Shown here piece by piece: positions 34,070-42,526 of a stretch of 64,000 nt of DNA. Position 1 is the first letter of the stretch. Each line of letters starts with the position of its first letter. Below the pieces are notes generated by a model that saw only the letters and a program-made list of their open reading frames with translations, was not told the DNA's origin and did not search any database. Where the stretch lies: positions 1-64,000 of the forward strand of contig NZ_JBBMEJ010000002.1 in NCBI RefSeq assembly GCF_040096615.1, in the 5' to 3' direction. A program made the position numbers and the translations under genes. This DNA is from Blautia_A aquisgranensis. Lineage in GTDB: Bacteria; Bacillota; Clostridia; Lachnospirales; Lachnospiraceae.

Positions 34070-34248
34070 AAAAACTGGTCTGATTATAATAAAATAAAAG
34101 GCATTTTCATTGTATGAACGACAGCATGGAAATGAAAGAAAGCCGGTCTTTGCCAACAGAAGCAGAGGCCGGCAAAACTTGTATTCAGATATAAAAAAAT
34201 ATCTGGGGGAAAGGAAGGAAAGCCACAGAGGCTTGCCATGGTAAAAGC

Positions 34249-35007
34249 ATGATATATGTCAGTCATCTTCTGCCTGATGACGAAATGAGGGAAATCATTG
34301 AGCAGACAGGAGCAGGAATCGAAAGCATTGAATTTTCCATTTCGGATAATCTGGATAATCTGGAAGAATCTATCCGAAATTATCGGAAACGTCTGAAAGA
34401 TATGAATTGTCCGGGACTGACGCTCCATGGACCATTTATGAATCTTGATCCGGCGGCTTTTGACAGTGAAGTCCGTAAGATCACAGGAATGCGTTTTCAT
34501 CAGACCTATATTGCGGGGCAGGAACTGGGAGCAAAAAAGATCGTCTATCATACCTGTATGAATCCATATGTTCATTATCTTCAGGGCTGGGCGGAACGTG
34601 TGACAGAATTTTTCGGAGAATTCCTGGAAGAACATAAAGGCCTGGAGATCGTAATGGAGAATGTATTTGATCCGCAGATCGAGCCTGTTCTGGATGTCTA
34701 CAAAATACTTGGGGAAAAATATCCGAACTTTCATTTATGCTTTGATATGGGTCATGCACACTGCTATTCGAAGATACCGGTGTTGGAATGGACAGAAAAA
34801 CTGGCTCCTTATGTGACACATGTGCATGTTCATGACAACTGCGGTGACAGGGATTCCCATGCGTCCCTCGGAGCAGGAAATATTCCATATAAAAAAGTTC
34901 TGGGATTGCTTCCTGAGACAGAGGAAAGAACCTGGACGGTTGAGTGCTGCACAAAAGAAGATGTGTCGCGAACCTTTCATGTATTAAAAAATATTGTTTC
35001 CGGGTAA
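34249..35007 (+). CDS. sugar phosphate isomerase/epimerase (xylose isomerase-like TIM barrel)
   Basis: 252 residues, AP endonuclease 2 superfamily. Metal ligands are visible in LTLHGPFMNL, KIVYHTCM, VMENVFDPQ, CFDMGHAH, HVHVHDNCGDRDSHASLGAG and TVECC. Such enzymes epimerise or isomerise ketose phosphates. It follows the kinase by 180 nt; that gap has a partial hairpin (GCCGG at 34142 with CCGGC at 34169) but no clear terminator. It would convert the kinase product to a transketolase substrate. Confidence 0.85.
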   Translation: MIYVSHLLPDDEMREIIEQTGAGIESIEFSISDNLDNLEESIRNYRKRLKDMNCPGLTLHGPFMNLDPAAFDSEVRKITGMRFHQTYIAGQELGAKKIVYHTCMNPYVHYLQGWAERVTEFFGEFLEEHKGLEIVMENVFDPQIEPVLDVYKILGEKYPNFHLCFDMGHAHCYSKIPVLEWTEKLAPYVTHVHVHDNCGDRDSHASLGAGNIPYKKVLGLLPETEERTWTVECCTKEDVSRTFHVLKNIVSG

Positions 35008-35048
35008 CAAAAAGACTCTGATTTCGGCGATGAAAAGGTGTTCATGAC

Positions 35049-35077
35049 TTGACATAAAATTATCGAACTGTTAGAAT
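35049..35077 (+). promoter_or_regulatory. sigma-A promoter of the large surface-protein gene
   Basis: TTGACA at 35049-35054, 17-nt spacer, TAGAAT at 35072-35077. It opens a leader of about 240 nt. Confidence 0.65.
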
Positions 35078-35109
35078 GATCAATAGAACAACTGCATATT
35101 TCAGATAAG

Positions 35110-35265
35110 GTGAACTGTCGGTTTCAGTTCTTAAAGGAAGATTACAGCGAGAGGTCTGAATCATGTTTCCGCCATATCATCAGCAAGCTCAGTAGATATC
35201 GTATATTTACTGATATGGTTTCCGCAGAGGGAATAGATTGTCTGGAATATTCAGCTGAAAATTAA
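35110..35265 (+). CDS. possible 51-residue leader ORF
   Basis: A GTG-started frame of 51 codons fills most of the leader between promoter and terminator. It has ordinary composition (FLKEDYSERSESCFRHIIS), but only a weak ribosome site (ATAAG). It may be a leader peptide, a remnant of an older gene, or chance. I do not recognise it. Confidence 0.25.
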   Translation: MNCRFQFLKEDYSERSESCFRHIISKLSRYRIFTDMVSAEGIDCLEYSAEN

Positions 35266-35290
35266 ATATAACTAACAAACAGCAGAAACA

Positions 35291-35321
35291 GTTCTCTCAC
35301 TTCGGTGGGAGGACTTTTTTT
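35291..35321 (+). terminator. leader terminator immediately before the large surface-protein gene
   Basis: GTTCTCTCAC and GTGGGAGGAC form a 10-bp stem around TTCG, followed by T7. It ends 24 nt before the chosen ATG, so transcripts from the promoter at 35049 must pass it. This is the layout of an attenuator or riboswitch platform. No known aptamer seen in 35078-35290. Confidence 0.75.
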
Positions 35322-35345
35322 GTGCAAAAAAGGAAAGGAAAAAGG

Positions 35346-38300
35346 ATGAAAAAAACTAAAAAAGGGTATGGAAAAAAAGCTCTGAGTGTGTCGTTGTCGA
35401 TGGCACTTATGCTTGGTGGAACTGCTCCGATACAGGCAGCAGATATGTTTTCAGACCAGGCCGCAGAAGAAAGTACAGCAGAAGAGCTTTATCCTGCAGA
35501 CGAAGAAAGTAATGCAGAGGAAAACAGCACAGAAGATATTGTGACAGAAGAGGATGGGGCAGACAGTAGTGAGGATGATTTTTCTGCCGGACAGGAAGAA
35601 GAGACAGTAGAGTTTTCTTCAGGAGATGCCACAGAAACAGCAGAAGCTGAAAGTGTGGAGACACAGAGCGATTCTCATGTGATAAATACAGCCGCTGATA
35701 TTCCTGTTGACGGAATTCCGGCCGGTGAGACTTACGAACTGGCAGCGGATATCACACTGGAAGCAGGACAGCAGATCAGTTCCATCGCTGGTACCCTGGA
35801 TGGAAAAGGCCATGTGATCACCCTTGCGGATAAACCTCTTGCAGATCAGGTATCCGGAGCGATTCAGAACCTCGGTGTTGCAGGAAGCAGTACACTGAGT
35901 TTAAGCGACGGACAGGGAAGTGTGGCAAATACAGTAACGGGAACGATCCAGAACTGTTATTCTACAGCATCTTCTCAGGCTGCAAGCGACTATATGGACA
36001 CCATCGGCGGATTTGTGGGAAGCCTTCAGGGAACTGTGGCAAACTGTTATTTTGCAGGAAACACCGATATGTTCGGAGGCGGAATCGCGGCTACCAACGG
36101 TGGTGCGTATAAGATCAGCCATGCGCTGTGGACTGCCGGAATGTCTACAGTTGGTATGGGAAGAACAGATAACATTTCCGAAGACAGCAAGAAAAAGATG
36201 ACAGCAGATCAGATCAAAGCCAATGTGGATATCCTGAATACGGATCTTCCGACTACAGGCTTTTACTGGGTACTGCCTTCTGACGGAAGAAATAACGGGC
36301 TTCCTGTACTTTCAGAGGGAACACCGGCTCCGGCAGAGGTGAACTGGGATGGACTGAAAGCTTCCATAGAATCTGCGGAAAAGCTTACAGAGTCAGATTA
36401 TACAGAATCCAGTTGGAAAACAGTTTCCGATGCGCTGGCTAAGGCAAAAGAAATGCTGGAAGCAGGGACTGCTTCTCAGGCAGAAGTAAACGAGGCAGCA
36501 AAAAATCTCAGTGATGCCATCAGCGCACTGAAAAAACAGAAACCGGTAACACCGGTAAAAATTCCGGAAGGCGTGACAGTTACCCATATCACTTCCGCAG
36601 ATCAGATTGGAAATATCTGGGACGGAACAGAGGGACAGTATTATGTTCTGGATAATGATATCACTCTGGATGAAAATTATATGAATTTCTGTGAATTTAA
36701 CGGTGTTCTGGACGGACAGGGACATACCGTTACGTTTAAAGATTCCCAGGGGCTGTTTAGCAGAGTCGGGGAAAGCGGTGTTGTTCAGAATATTGCTTTT
36801 AAGGGAACAATCGGTAATGTCTGGGAAAATACAGGCGTTCTTGGCGGAAGTATCAAAGGCGCAGTTCTGAACTGTTCCGTTGAGATCTCCGGAAGTGATG
36901 CCTGCGGTTTTGCAAAGAAATTATCCGGTGGTGTGATCGCAAACAGTATTGCTTTTGGCGAGAGCCCAAGCGGAGCATTATTTGCCCAGTATGAAGATGT
37001 AAACGGAGCTGGTCTGGTGAAAAACTGCTACTGGCTTGATACCCTTACCATGCCATCCGTGCCGGAGGGAGTTCTTGTAAATTCCATGTCCAGAGAAGAA
37101 TCCGAAATGAAAACTCTGGATCTTGTGGAGTTGTTAAACAACGGCCGTGGCGACAGTGGGTCAAAATGGGGACAGAGCAGTGATGGATTCCCATATTTCG
37201 GAGAAAACCAGTCCTATAAACCGGACACTGAGGTCTGGCCGGAGCTTCCGGGGGAAAGCAAATATCAGGTAGAGTTTACTTCTTTTGACGGAAGTGAAAA
37301 AGAGACTTTGACCGATTCCCGTATTCAGGTTTCTCCTGATCAGGTAAACTCATACCAGATCGCAGGAACTTTCAGCCTGAAAGACTATCAGGCACCGGAG
37401 GGAAGTTCCCTGGAGTGGAACTGTACAGAGATGAAACCAGCCGGATGTATGGCGATGAGTTTAAGTGACGGAGAGCTTTTTGTTTATAAAAAAGGAAAGG
37501 CCGTTATTACAGCAACACAGATCAACAGCGACGGTTCCAGTGAGATTGTGGCGTATGCTTCCGTGATTGCAACAACGAAAAAAATCGACGCAGTCCGTCT
37601 TCTCATTGACGGTCAGGATGTAACAAACGGAAATTATACGGTAGCCGGTTCCGAAACAAAGAAGATTCAGGTACAGGGAAGATATGAGGGAGAAGAAGAA
37701 TTCAGTGATATGGCTTTCTCCAGTTTCCGTTACAAAGCAGCTGATGAAACCCTGATCAAAAATGAAGAAAGCTACAGCTCTTTCACATTTGTGAAACCGG
37801 GAACTTCTTCCATCGCGGTAAGCTCCAAAGCACAGCCGGAAATTTCCGCCACAGTTTCCCTGACATCTACCTATGTGCCGGTAGAATCCATTGTTGTGGG
37901 AATGTCCGGACAGCAGGTGATCCACGGAAGAAACGCAAACAGTGACGGCCAGGAAGAGGACGGAAGAGTGGCTTTCAATCCGATTCCGGGAAGTGCGGTA
38001 GTGACTCCGGAAAACGCAAGCTTTGCTTCCGACTGGACGATTAAAAGCAGTGATGATACCATTGGATATTACAGCAACGGATCTAAGGTATTTGTTCCCA
38101 AGCAGGCCGGAAAAGTAACCTATACAGCAGAAATTAAAGATACAGATCCGGAAACAGGAAAGACCCGTACTGTAACAGGAAGCTCAGAAGTTGAGTATGT
38201 ATATAAAAATCCGCTGACAGCTGTTTCTTCACCTGTAACAGAAGTTACGGTAAAAGCAGGAGAGAGTCAGGATATTGATCTCAGCTTTGTGGGAGAGCTC

Positions 38301-40550
38301 TCTGAGCAGGGGTATAACGTGACAGATCCGTCCATGAAATGGACATTTGATAAAAAAGGTGTCGCAGTTATCACAAAGAAAACAAGTGGCTACTGGAAAC
38401 GTGAGGATGGTGCACCGGATACAAACAGCTACTTTATCGGAACCGATTACAGAATTACAGGAATTGGAGAAGGCACAGTAACAGCAACCGGTACACCGGT
38501 GGATCAGACAAATTCTCCGAAACCGGTGACAATTAAGATCACAGTAACAAAAGGTGACGGACAGGATACCGATAATACAAAACTTGCTTCAGAAGGAATC
38601 GAAAAGGCAGCGTCATACCTTGCAGATATTCATGAAACAAAAGGCTACAAATATGGAGATGAGTGGGCTGTATATGCACTTGCGCGTAGCGGAAAGACGA
38701 TCGCACAGGATAAACTGGATGCATATTATAACTCTGTATGCGAGACAGTAAAAACCTGGAGCGCAGACCAGAAACCTACGGATATTGAGCGCGTAGCACT
38801 TGCTTTAACTTCCATGGGAAAAGACATCACAAATGTAAATGGTGTTAATCTGGCAGAGATGATATATAATTCACCGAAGCTGAAAAACGGATCCAATGAA
38901 CTGATCTATGCACTGATTGCACTGGATGCGGCAGATATTCAGATACCTTCCGGTGCAAAATGGAATCGCGGTGCTATTATAGCGGAACTTGCAAAGTTCC
39001 AGAATTCAGCAAGTGGAGGAATCGGTCTTTCCGATGCGAGAGGTGGAAGCTCTGATATTACAGCAATGGCTCTTCAGGCACTTTCTGTTTACAGAAATCA
39101 TAATACAGCAGCAAAAAAAATCTCCGATCAGGCACTTACCTATTTGAAAAATACAATGGGTGATGACTTCGGATATGGAACTTCAGAAAGTACTGCCCAG
39201 GTGCTTCTTGCTCTGACATCTATGGGAATTGATCCGTTGAGCGGTGATTTTGGAACTGTAAATATGAATCTGATCACCAATCTGACCGGCTATATTCAGA
39301 GTGACAATGGTTTTTCACATTCCATGTCCATGACGAAATCCAGTGAAATGTCTACGGTACAGGCTCTTCAGGCTCTGGATGCGTACAGTCGTTTTGTAAA
39401 TAAAAAGACAGCTTACTGGGATCTTAAGGATAAAGGAGAGCATACAAAACACAGCTGGAATACAGGTGTGGTTACAAAGCAGTCCACATGTAAGGAAAAA
39501 GGAAGTAAAACATTTACCTGTACCTGGTGTGGCGAGAAAAAGACAGAATCTACAGCACTTGCAGATCATAAATGGAGTTCCTGGAAGACAACGAAAGAGG
39601 CTACAGTATTTGCTGCAAAACAGATCACAAGAACCTGTTCTGTATGCGGTAAAACAGAAATGAAAAACTCAGGAAGCAAGCTGAAAGCAACGATTAAGCT
39701 CAGTACATATGAAATTAAACTGGTTTCAGGAAAGTCCACAGATAAGGTAAAAGTAAGCGGACTGGCAAAAGGAGATTCCGTAAAATCCTGGAAATCAAGT
39801 GATACAGCTATTGTGAAAGTAGATAACAAGGGTGTGATCACTGCACAGAAGAAGACAGGAACAGCCTATGTTACCGTAACTCTGGCAAGTCAGACAACAG
39901 CAAAAGTAAAAGTAGTTGTGCAGAAGGCAGCACATGTGACTCATAAATGGAGCTCCTGGAAGACAACAAAAGCAGCTACGGTCTTTGCAGCAAAACAGAT
40001 TACAAGAACCTGTTCTGTATGCGGCAAAAAGGAGACGAAAAGCTCAGGAAGCAAGCTGAAAGCAACAATTAAGCTTAATGCATATGAGATCAGGCTGAAT
40101 CCGGGAAAATCCACAAACAAAGTGAAAGTAAGCGGACTGGCAAAAGGAGATTCTGTAAAATCCTGGAAATCAGGCAATACAGCTATTGTCAAAGTAAATA
40201 ACAAAGGTGTGATCACTGCACAGAAAAAGACAGGTACAGCTTATATTACTGTAACACTGGCAAGTAAAAAGACAGCAAAAGTAAAAGTAATCGTACAGAA
40301 AGGAACTGTAAGAACAACAGCCATTACAGGCCTGAAATCCAGTATTACTCTGAAAAAAGGAAAAACGGATACATTAAAACCTGTACGTAAACCAATTACT
40401 TCTGCTGAGAAGATCACATACACTTCTTCCAATAAAAAAGTTGTTTACGTAAATGCTAAAGGAGTAATTAAAGGACTTAAAAAAGGAACGGCAGTTATTA
40501 CTGTAAAATCAGGAAAAGCAGTTTATAAATGCAAGGTGACAGTAAAATAA
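35346..40550 (+). CDS. large secreted multidomain surface protein with alpha-toroid and Ig-like repeats
   Basis: 1734 residues from ATG 35346; signal peptide about 1-31 (ALSVSLSMALMLGGTAPIQAA). An acidic linker follows, then two beta-helix-like segments with GLUG-type sequence (NCYSTASSQA; GVVQNIAFKGTIGNVW), separated by a FIVAR helical domain (about 340-405). Several Ig-like segments run to about 1070. Residues about 1080-1365 form an alpha/alpha toroid of the prenyltransferase/transcobalamin type (DEWAVYALARSGK, ITAMALQALSVY, STAQVLLALTSMGIDP). The tail has two near-identical 125-residue units (HKWSSWKTTK, TRTCSVCGK, then a BIg2 domain) and a last BIg2. No LPXTG motif or TM anchor. Probably shed or cell-wall associated. 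Ligand unknown. Confidence 0.88.
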   Translation: MKKTKKGYGKKALSVSLSMALMLGGTAPIQAADMFSDQAAEESTAEELYPADEESNAEENSTEDIVTEEDGADSSEDDFSAGQEEETVEFSSGDATETAEAESVETQSDSHVINTAADIPVDGIPAGETYELAADITLEAGQQISSIAGTLDGKGHVITLADKPLADQVSGAIQNLGVAGSSTLSLSDGQGSVANTVTGTIQNCYSTASSQAASDYMDTIGGFVGSLQGTVANCYFAGNTDMFGGGIAATNGGAYKISHALWTAGMSTVGMGRTDNISEDSKKKMTADQIKANVDILNTDLPTTGFYWVLPSDGRNNGLPVLSEGTPAPAEVNWDGLKASIESAEKLTESDYTESSWKTVSDALAKAKEMLEAGTASQAEVNEAAKNLSDAISALKKQKPVTPVKIPEGVTVTHITSADQIGNIWDGTEGQYYVLDNDITLDENYMNFCEFNGVLDGQGHTVTFKDSQGLFSRVGESGVVQNIAFKGTIGNVWENTGVLGGSIKGAVLNCSVEISGSDACGFAKKLSGGVIANSIAFGESPSGALFAQYEDVNGAGLVKNCYWLDTLTMPSVPEGVLVNSMSREESEMKTLDLVELLNNGRGDSGSKWGQSSDGFPYFGENQSYKPDTEVWPELPGESKYQVEFTSFDGSEKETLTDSRIQVSPDQVNSYQIAGTFSLKDYQAPEGSSLEWNCTEMKPAGCMAMSLSDGELFVYKKGKAVITATQINSDGSSEIVAYASVIATTKKIDAVRLLIDGQDVTNGNYTVAGSETKKIQVQGRYEGEEEFSDMAFSSFRYKAADETLIKNEESYSSFTFVKPGTSSIAVSSKAQPEISATVSLTSTYVPVESIVVGMSGQQVIHGRNANSDGQEEDGRVAFNPIPGSAVVTPENASFASDWTIKSSDDTIGYYSNGSKVFVPKQAGKVTYTAEIKDTDPETGKTRTVTGSSEVEYVYKNPLTAVSSPVTEVTVKAGESQDIDLSFVGELSEQGYNVTDPSMKWTFDKKGVAVITKKTSGYWKREDGAPDTNSYFIGTDYRITGIGEGTVTATGTPVDQTNSPKPVTIKITVTKGDGQDTDNTKLASEGIEKAASYLADIHETKGYKYGDEWAVYALARSGKTIAQDKLDAYYNSVCETVKTWSADQKPTDIERVALALTSMGKDITNVNGVNLAEMIYNSPKLKNGSNELIYALIALDAADIQIPSGAKWNRGAIIAELAKFQNSASGGIGLSDARGGSSDITAMALQALSVYRNHNTAAKKISDQALTYLKNTMGDDFGYGTSESTAQVLLALTSMGIDPLSGDFGTVNMNLITNLTGYIQSDNGFSHSMSMTKSSEMSTVQALQALDAYSRFVNKKTAYWDLKDKGEHTKHSWNTGVVTKQSTCKEKGSKTFTCTWCGEKKTESTALADHKWSSWKTTKEATVFAAKQITRTCSVCGKTEMKNSGSKLKATIKLSTYEIKLVSGKSTDKVKVSGLAKGDSVKSWKSSDTAIVKVDNKGVITAQKKTGTAYVTVTLASQTTAKVKVVVQKAAHVTHKWSSWKTTKAATVFAAKQITRTCSVCGKKETKSSGSKLKATIKLNAYEIRLNPGKSTNKVKVSGLAKGDSVKSWKSGNTAIVKVNNKGVITAQKKTGTAYITVTLASKKTAKVKVIVQKGTVRTTAITGLKSSITLKKGKTDTLKPVRKPITSAEKITYTSSNKKVVYVNAKGVIKGLKKGTAVITVKSGKAVYKCKVTVK
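39567..40303 (+). repeat. tandem 375-bp repeat inside the surface-protein gene
   Basis: Units start at 39567 and 39942 and are highly similar in DNA, with mainly silent or single-residue differences. Each encodes a CxxC mini-motif plus one BIg2 domain. Units of this kind expand and contract by recombination. Confidence 0.85.
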
Positions 40551-40639
40551 ATAATCCGGCTGCGTCAATACAGGATTGCCACGGTAAGAGAATTATGTTA
40601 TAATTTCGGCACAGTTAAATATGGAAAAGTAATTCAACA

Positions 40640-40806
40640 ATTACCGGTTTTAAGTTCTCTGTTATATCGACAGAGCCAAGAGGGAACAGGGTTAGAATCC
40701 CAGGCAGTCGTGCTACTGTATTTGTTTAGGTTTTCTGCATCCATTGTACATATTTTGTATGAGAAGGAGAAAGACCGTGATTACATAAGCCAGGATACCT
40801 GCTTAA
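40640..40806 (+). ncRNA. cobalamin (B12) riboswitch
   Basis: Core elements in order: CCGGTTTTAAG, a stem pair CTCTGTTATATCGACAGAG, AAGAGGGAACAGGG, AATCCC, then GCAGTCGTGCTACTGT, and after a variable arm the 3' element AAGCCAGGATACCTGC (40788-40803). This is the RF00174 pattern. It points to the gene at 41015. Family knowledge: cobalamin normally switches expression off. The first conserved loop reads GGGTTAGAAT in place of the common GGTGAAAAT, a small deviation. Confidence 0.85.
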
Positions 40807-40960
40807 AGCTGCTACCAGTTATTACACGCAATGATAAATGGAGTGGGAGATTGTTTTATTTTGTGAACCTTTTTTCGGGTTACGGAGAGAAAACAGCTTC
40901 CGGATTCAGAGATATTGCGGTAGCAGATGGTATTGTTTGAGAAAAACATGATTATAATAC

Positions 40961-40998
40961 GGGTGCGATATCTTTCGGGATATTGCACCTGTTTTTTT
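40961..40998 (+). terminator. terminator between the B12 riboswitch and the LRR gene
   Basis: GGTGCGATATC pairs with GGATATTGCACC around TTTC, followed by a T7 run. It lies 155 nt after the aptamer and 17 nt before the LRR start codon, so it can be the expression platform. Confidence 0.75.
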
Positions 40999-41014
40999 AT
41001 TTGAGAGGTAAAAA

Positions 41015-41854
41015 ATGCAGAAAACACTGGTGTGGCGGTTACAGAAGGATGAAGAAAAAACATTTCTGAGAGGCTGTGCAGATAAGCATGGAGACAGACG
41101 GCTCGTTATCACATGGCCATATACAAAGATTGGTGATGAGGCACTGAAAAATAACATTCGGATCAAGGAGGCAGTTTTTTCAGACTGTGTAAGAGAAATC
41201 GGGAAGGAAAGTTTTTCGGGGTGTACGAGACTAAGAACGGTAGATACGCAAAAACTGAAAAAAATAAAAAACGGAGCATTTTCCGGTTGCGTAAATCTGA
41301 GAAAATTTCAGATTTCAAAAACAGTTGAACGCATGGGAAAAGGGATTTTTTCCGGATGCAAAAGATTACAGCAGGTTTCTTTTGATGACAATTTAAAGAT
41401 TTTCAGAATTCCGGAAGAAACATTTATGGAATGCAGGGAGCTTTCGCAGATTATTCTGCCGGAAACTGTAAGAGAGATTGGAAGACAGAGCTTTTACAGA
41501 TGTATAGAGCTGTCAGAAATAGAGATACCGAAGTCTGTGGAAAAAATAGAAGAAAAAGCTTTTTATCAGACTGGTCTGAAAAACCTGAAACTTCCGGAGA
41601 ATCTGCATTTTATAGGAGAGAGTGCTTTTTTGAAATGCAAAGAACTGGAATACGTCAGAATTCCTCAAAGTGTGGAAACTGTGGAAAAATGGGCGTTTCA
41701 TGGATGCAGTATGTTGAAAACAGTAGAATTTTCCGGAGATCCGGAGGTTCTTGGAGAGTGGATCATCAACAGAGGAACAAAGATTTTATGTAAAAAAGAT
41801 ACCAGGGTGGATGACTATTGTAGGAAGAATGGATTTGAGGTAAAATATTTCTGA
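41015..41854 (+). CDS. BspA-type leucine-rich repeat protein
   Basis: 279 residues made of about eight LRR_5 (BspA/TpLRR) units of about 23 residues, each with the pattern I-x2-x-FxGCxxLxxVxIP (for instance ESFSGCTRLRTVDTQKLKKI, ESAFLKCKELEYVRIPQSV). No signal peptide or membrane segment, so it is cytoplasmic or leaves by another route, unlike most BspA proteins. GAGAGG lies before the ATG. It stands directly behind a cobalamin riboswitch and terminator, an unexpected control for this family. Confidence 0.85.
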   Translation: MQKTLVWRLQKDEEKTFLRGCADKHGDRRLVITWPYTKIGDEALKNNIRIKEAVFSDCVREIGKESFSGCTRLRTVDTQKLKKIKNGAFSGCVNLRKFQISKTVERMGKGIFSGCKRLQQVSFDDNLKIFRIPEETFMECRELSQIILPETVREIGRQSFYRCIELSEIEIPKSVEKIEEKAFYQTGLKNLKLPENLHFIGESAFLKCKELEYVRIPQSVETVEKWAFHGCSMLKTVEFSGDPEVLGEWIINRGTKILCKKDTRVDDYCRKNGFEVKYF

Positions 41855-41890
41855 GATGGTGTCATTTTGGAAAAAAGAGGAGAAGAAATC

Positions 41891-42448
41891 ATGAATATCT
41901 GCATATACGGAGCATCCAGTGAGGAGCTCAAAAAAATCTATTATGAAAAGACAGAAGAGCTTGGACGACTGATGGCAAAAAGAGGTCACGGGCTTGTGTT
42001 TGGCGGAGGTGAGACTGGCCTGATGGGTGCAGCTGCCCGGGGAGTTTCCCATGAAAAAGGCTATATCCTTGGAATCTCGCCGAAATTTTTTGACCAGCCG
42101 GGAGTGCTGTATCAGCACTGTACGGAGTTTATTTTTACGGAAACCATGAGAGAGAGAAAACATCTCCTGGAAAGCCGTTCCGATGCTACGATCGTGGTAC
42201 CCGGAGGAATCGGTACATATGAGGAATTTTTTGAGATCCTGACATTAAAGAGTCTGGGGCGGATCGATCGTCCGATCGTTCTCTATAACATCGAAGGCTA
42301 TTATGACAGTATGAGAGAACTGCTGGAATATACGGCAGCTGAGAAATTTATGTCACGGGATGTTGTGGGACTTTGCAGGTTTATGAAGAATCCGGAGGAG
42401 ATCCTGGATTATATTGAGAATTATAAGAATTACGGTGGGAAACTGTAA
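41891..42448 (+). CDS. LOG family protein (nucleoside 5'-monophosphate phosphoribohydrolase type)
   Basis: 185 residues from ATG 41891 (GAGGAGAAG upstream; an ATG at 41867 lacks one). TIGR00730/LOG fold: CIYGASSE, GLVFGGGETGLMG, ETMRERKHLL and the signature PGGIGTYEEFFE. Family members remove the base from AMP or cytokinin nucleotides; the bacterial role is often unclear. It follows the LRR gene by 36 nt and may share its B12-controlled transcript. Confidence 0.88.
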   Translation: MNICIYGASSEELKKIYYEKTEELGRLMAKRGHGLVFGGGETGLMGAAARGVSHEKGYILGISPKFFDQPGVLYQHCTEFIFTETMRERKHLLESRSDATIVVPGGIGTYEEFFEILTLKSLGRIDRPIVLYNIEGYYDSMRELLEYTAAEKFMSRDVVGLCRFMKNPEEILDYIENYKNYGGKL

Positions 42449-42476
42449 GTTCAAAAGCGACAGTGGTTCCGAAAAG

Positions 42477-42525
42477 AAAGACGCAGCTTTTACACGGCAA
42501 AAATGTAAAAGCTGCGTCTTTTTTT
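42477..42525. terminator. strong bidirectional terminator
   Basis: AAAGACGCAGCTTTTACA (42477-42494) and its exact complement at 42504-42521 form an 18-bp stem with T-run. Serves both the LOG gene and the convergent symporter gene. Confidence 0.9.
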
Positions 42526-42526
42526 A

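Noticed and set aside
35078..35290. Cobalamin or c-di-GMP riboswitch before the giant gene
   Set aside because: None of the conserved blocks (GACGCAAAGC, or the CTACTGT and CAGGATACCTGC elements) is present; only the terminator is clear.
39567..40303. CRISPR-like or satellite repeat
   Set aside because: The repeats are in frame, protein coding (BIg2 units) and 375 bp long. No CRISPR array was seen anywhere in the window.
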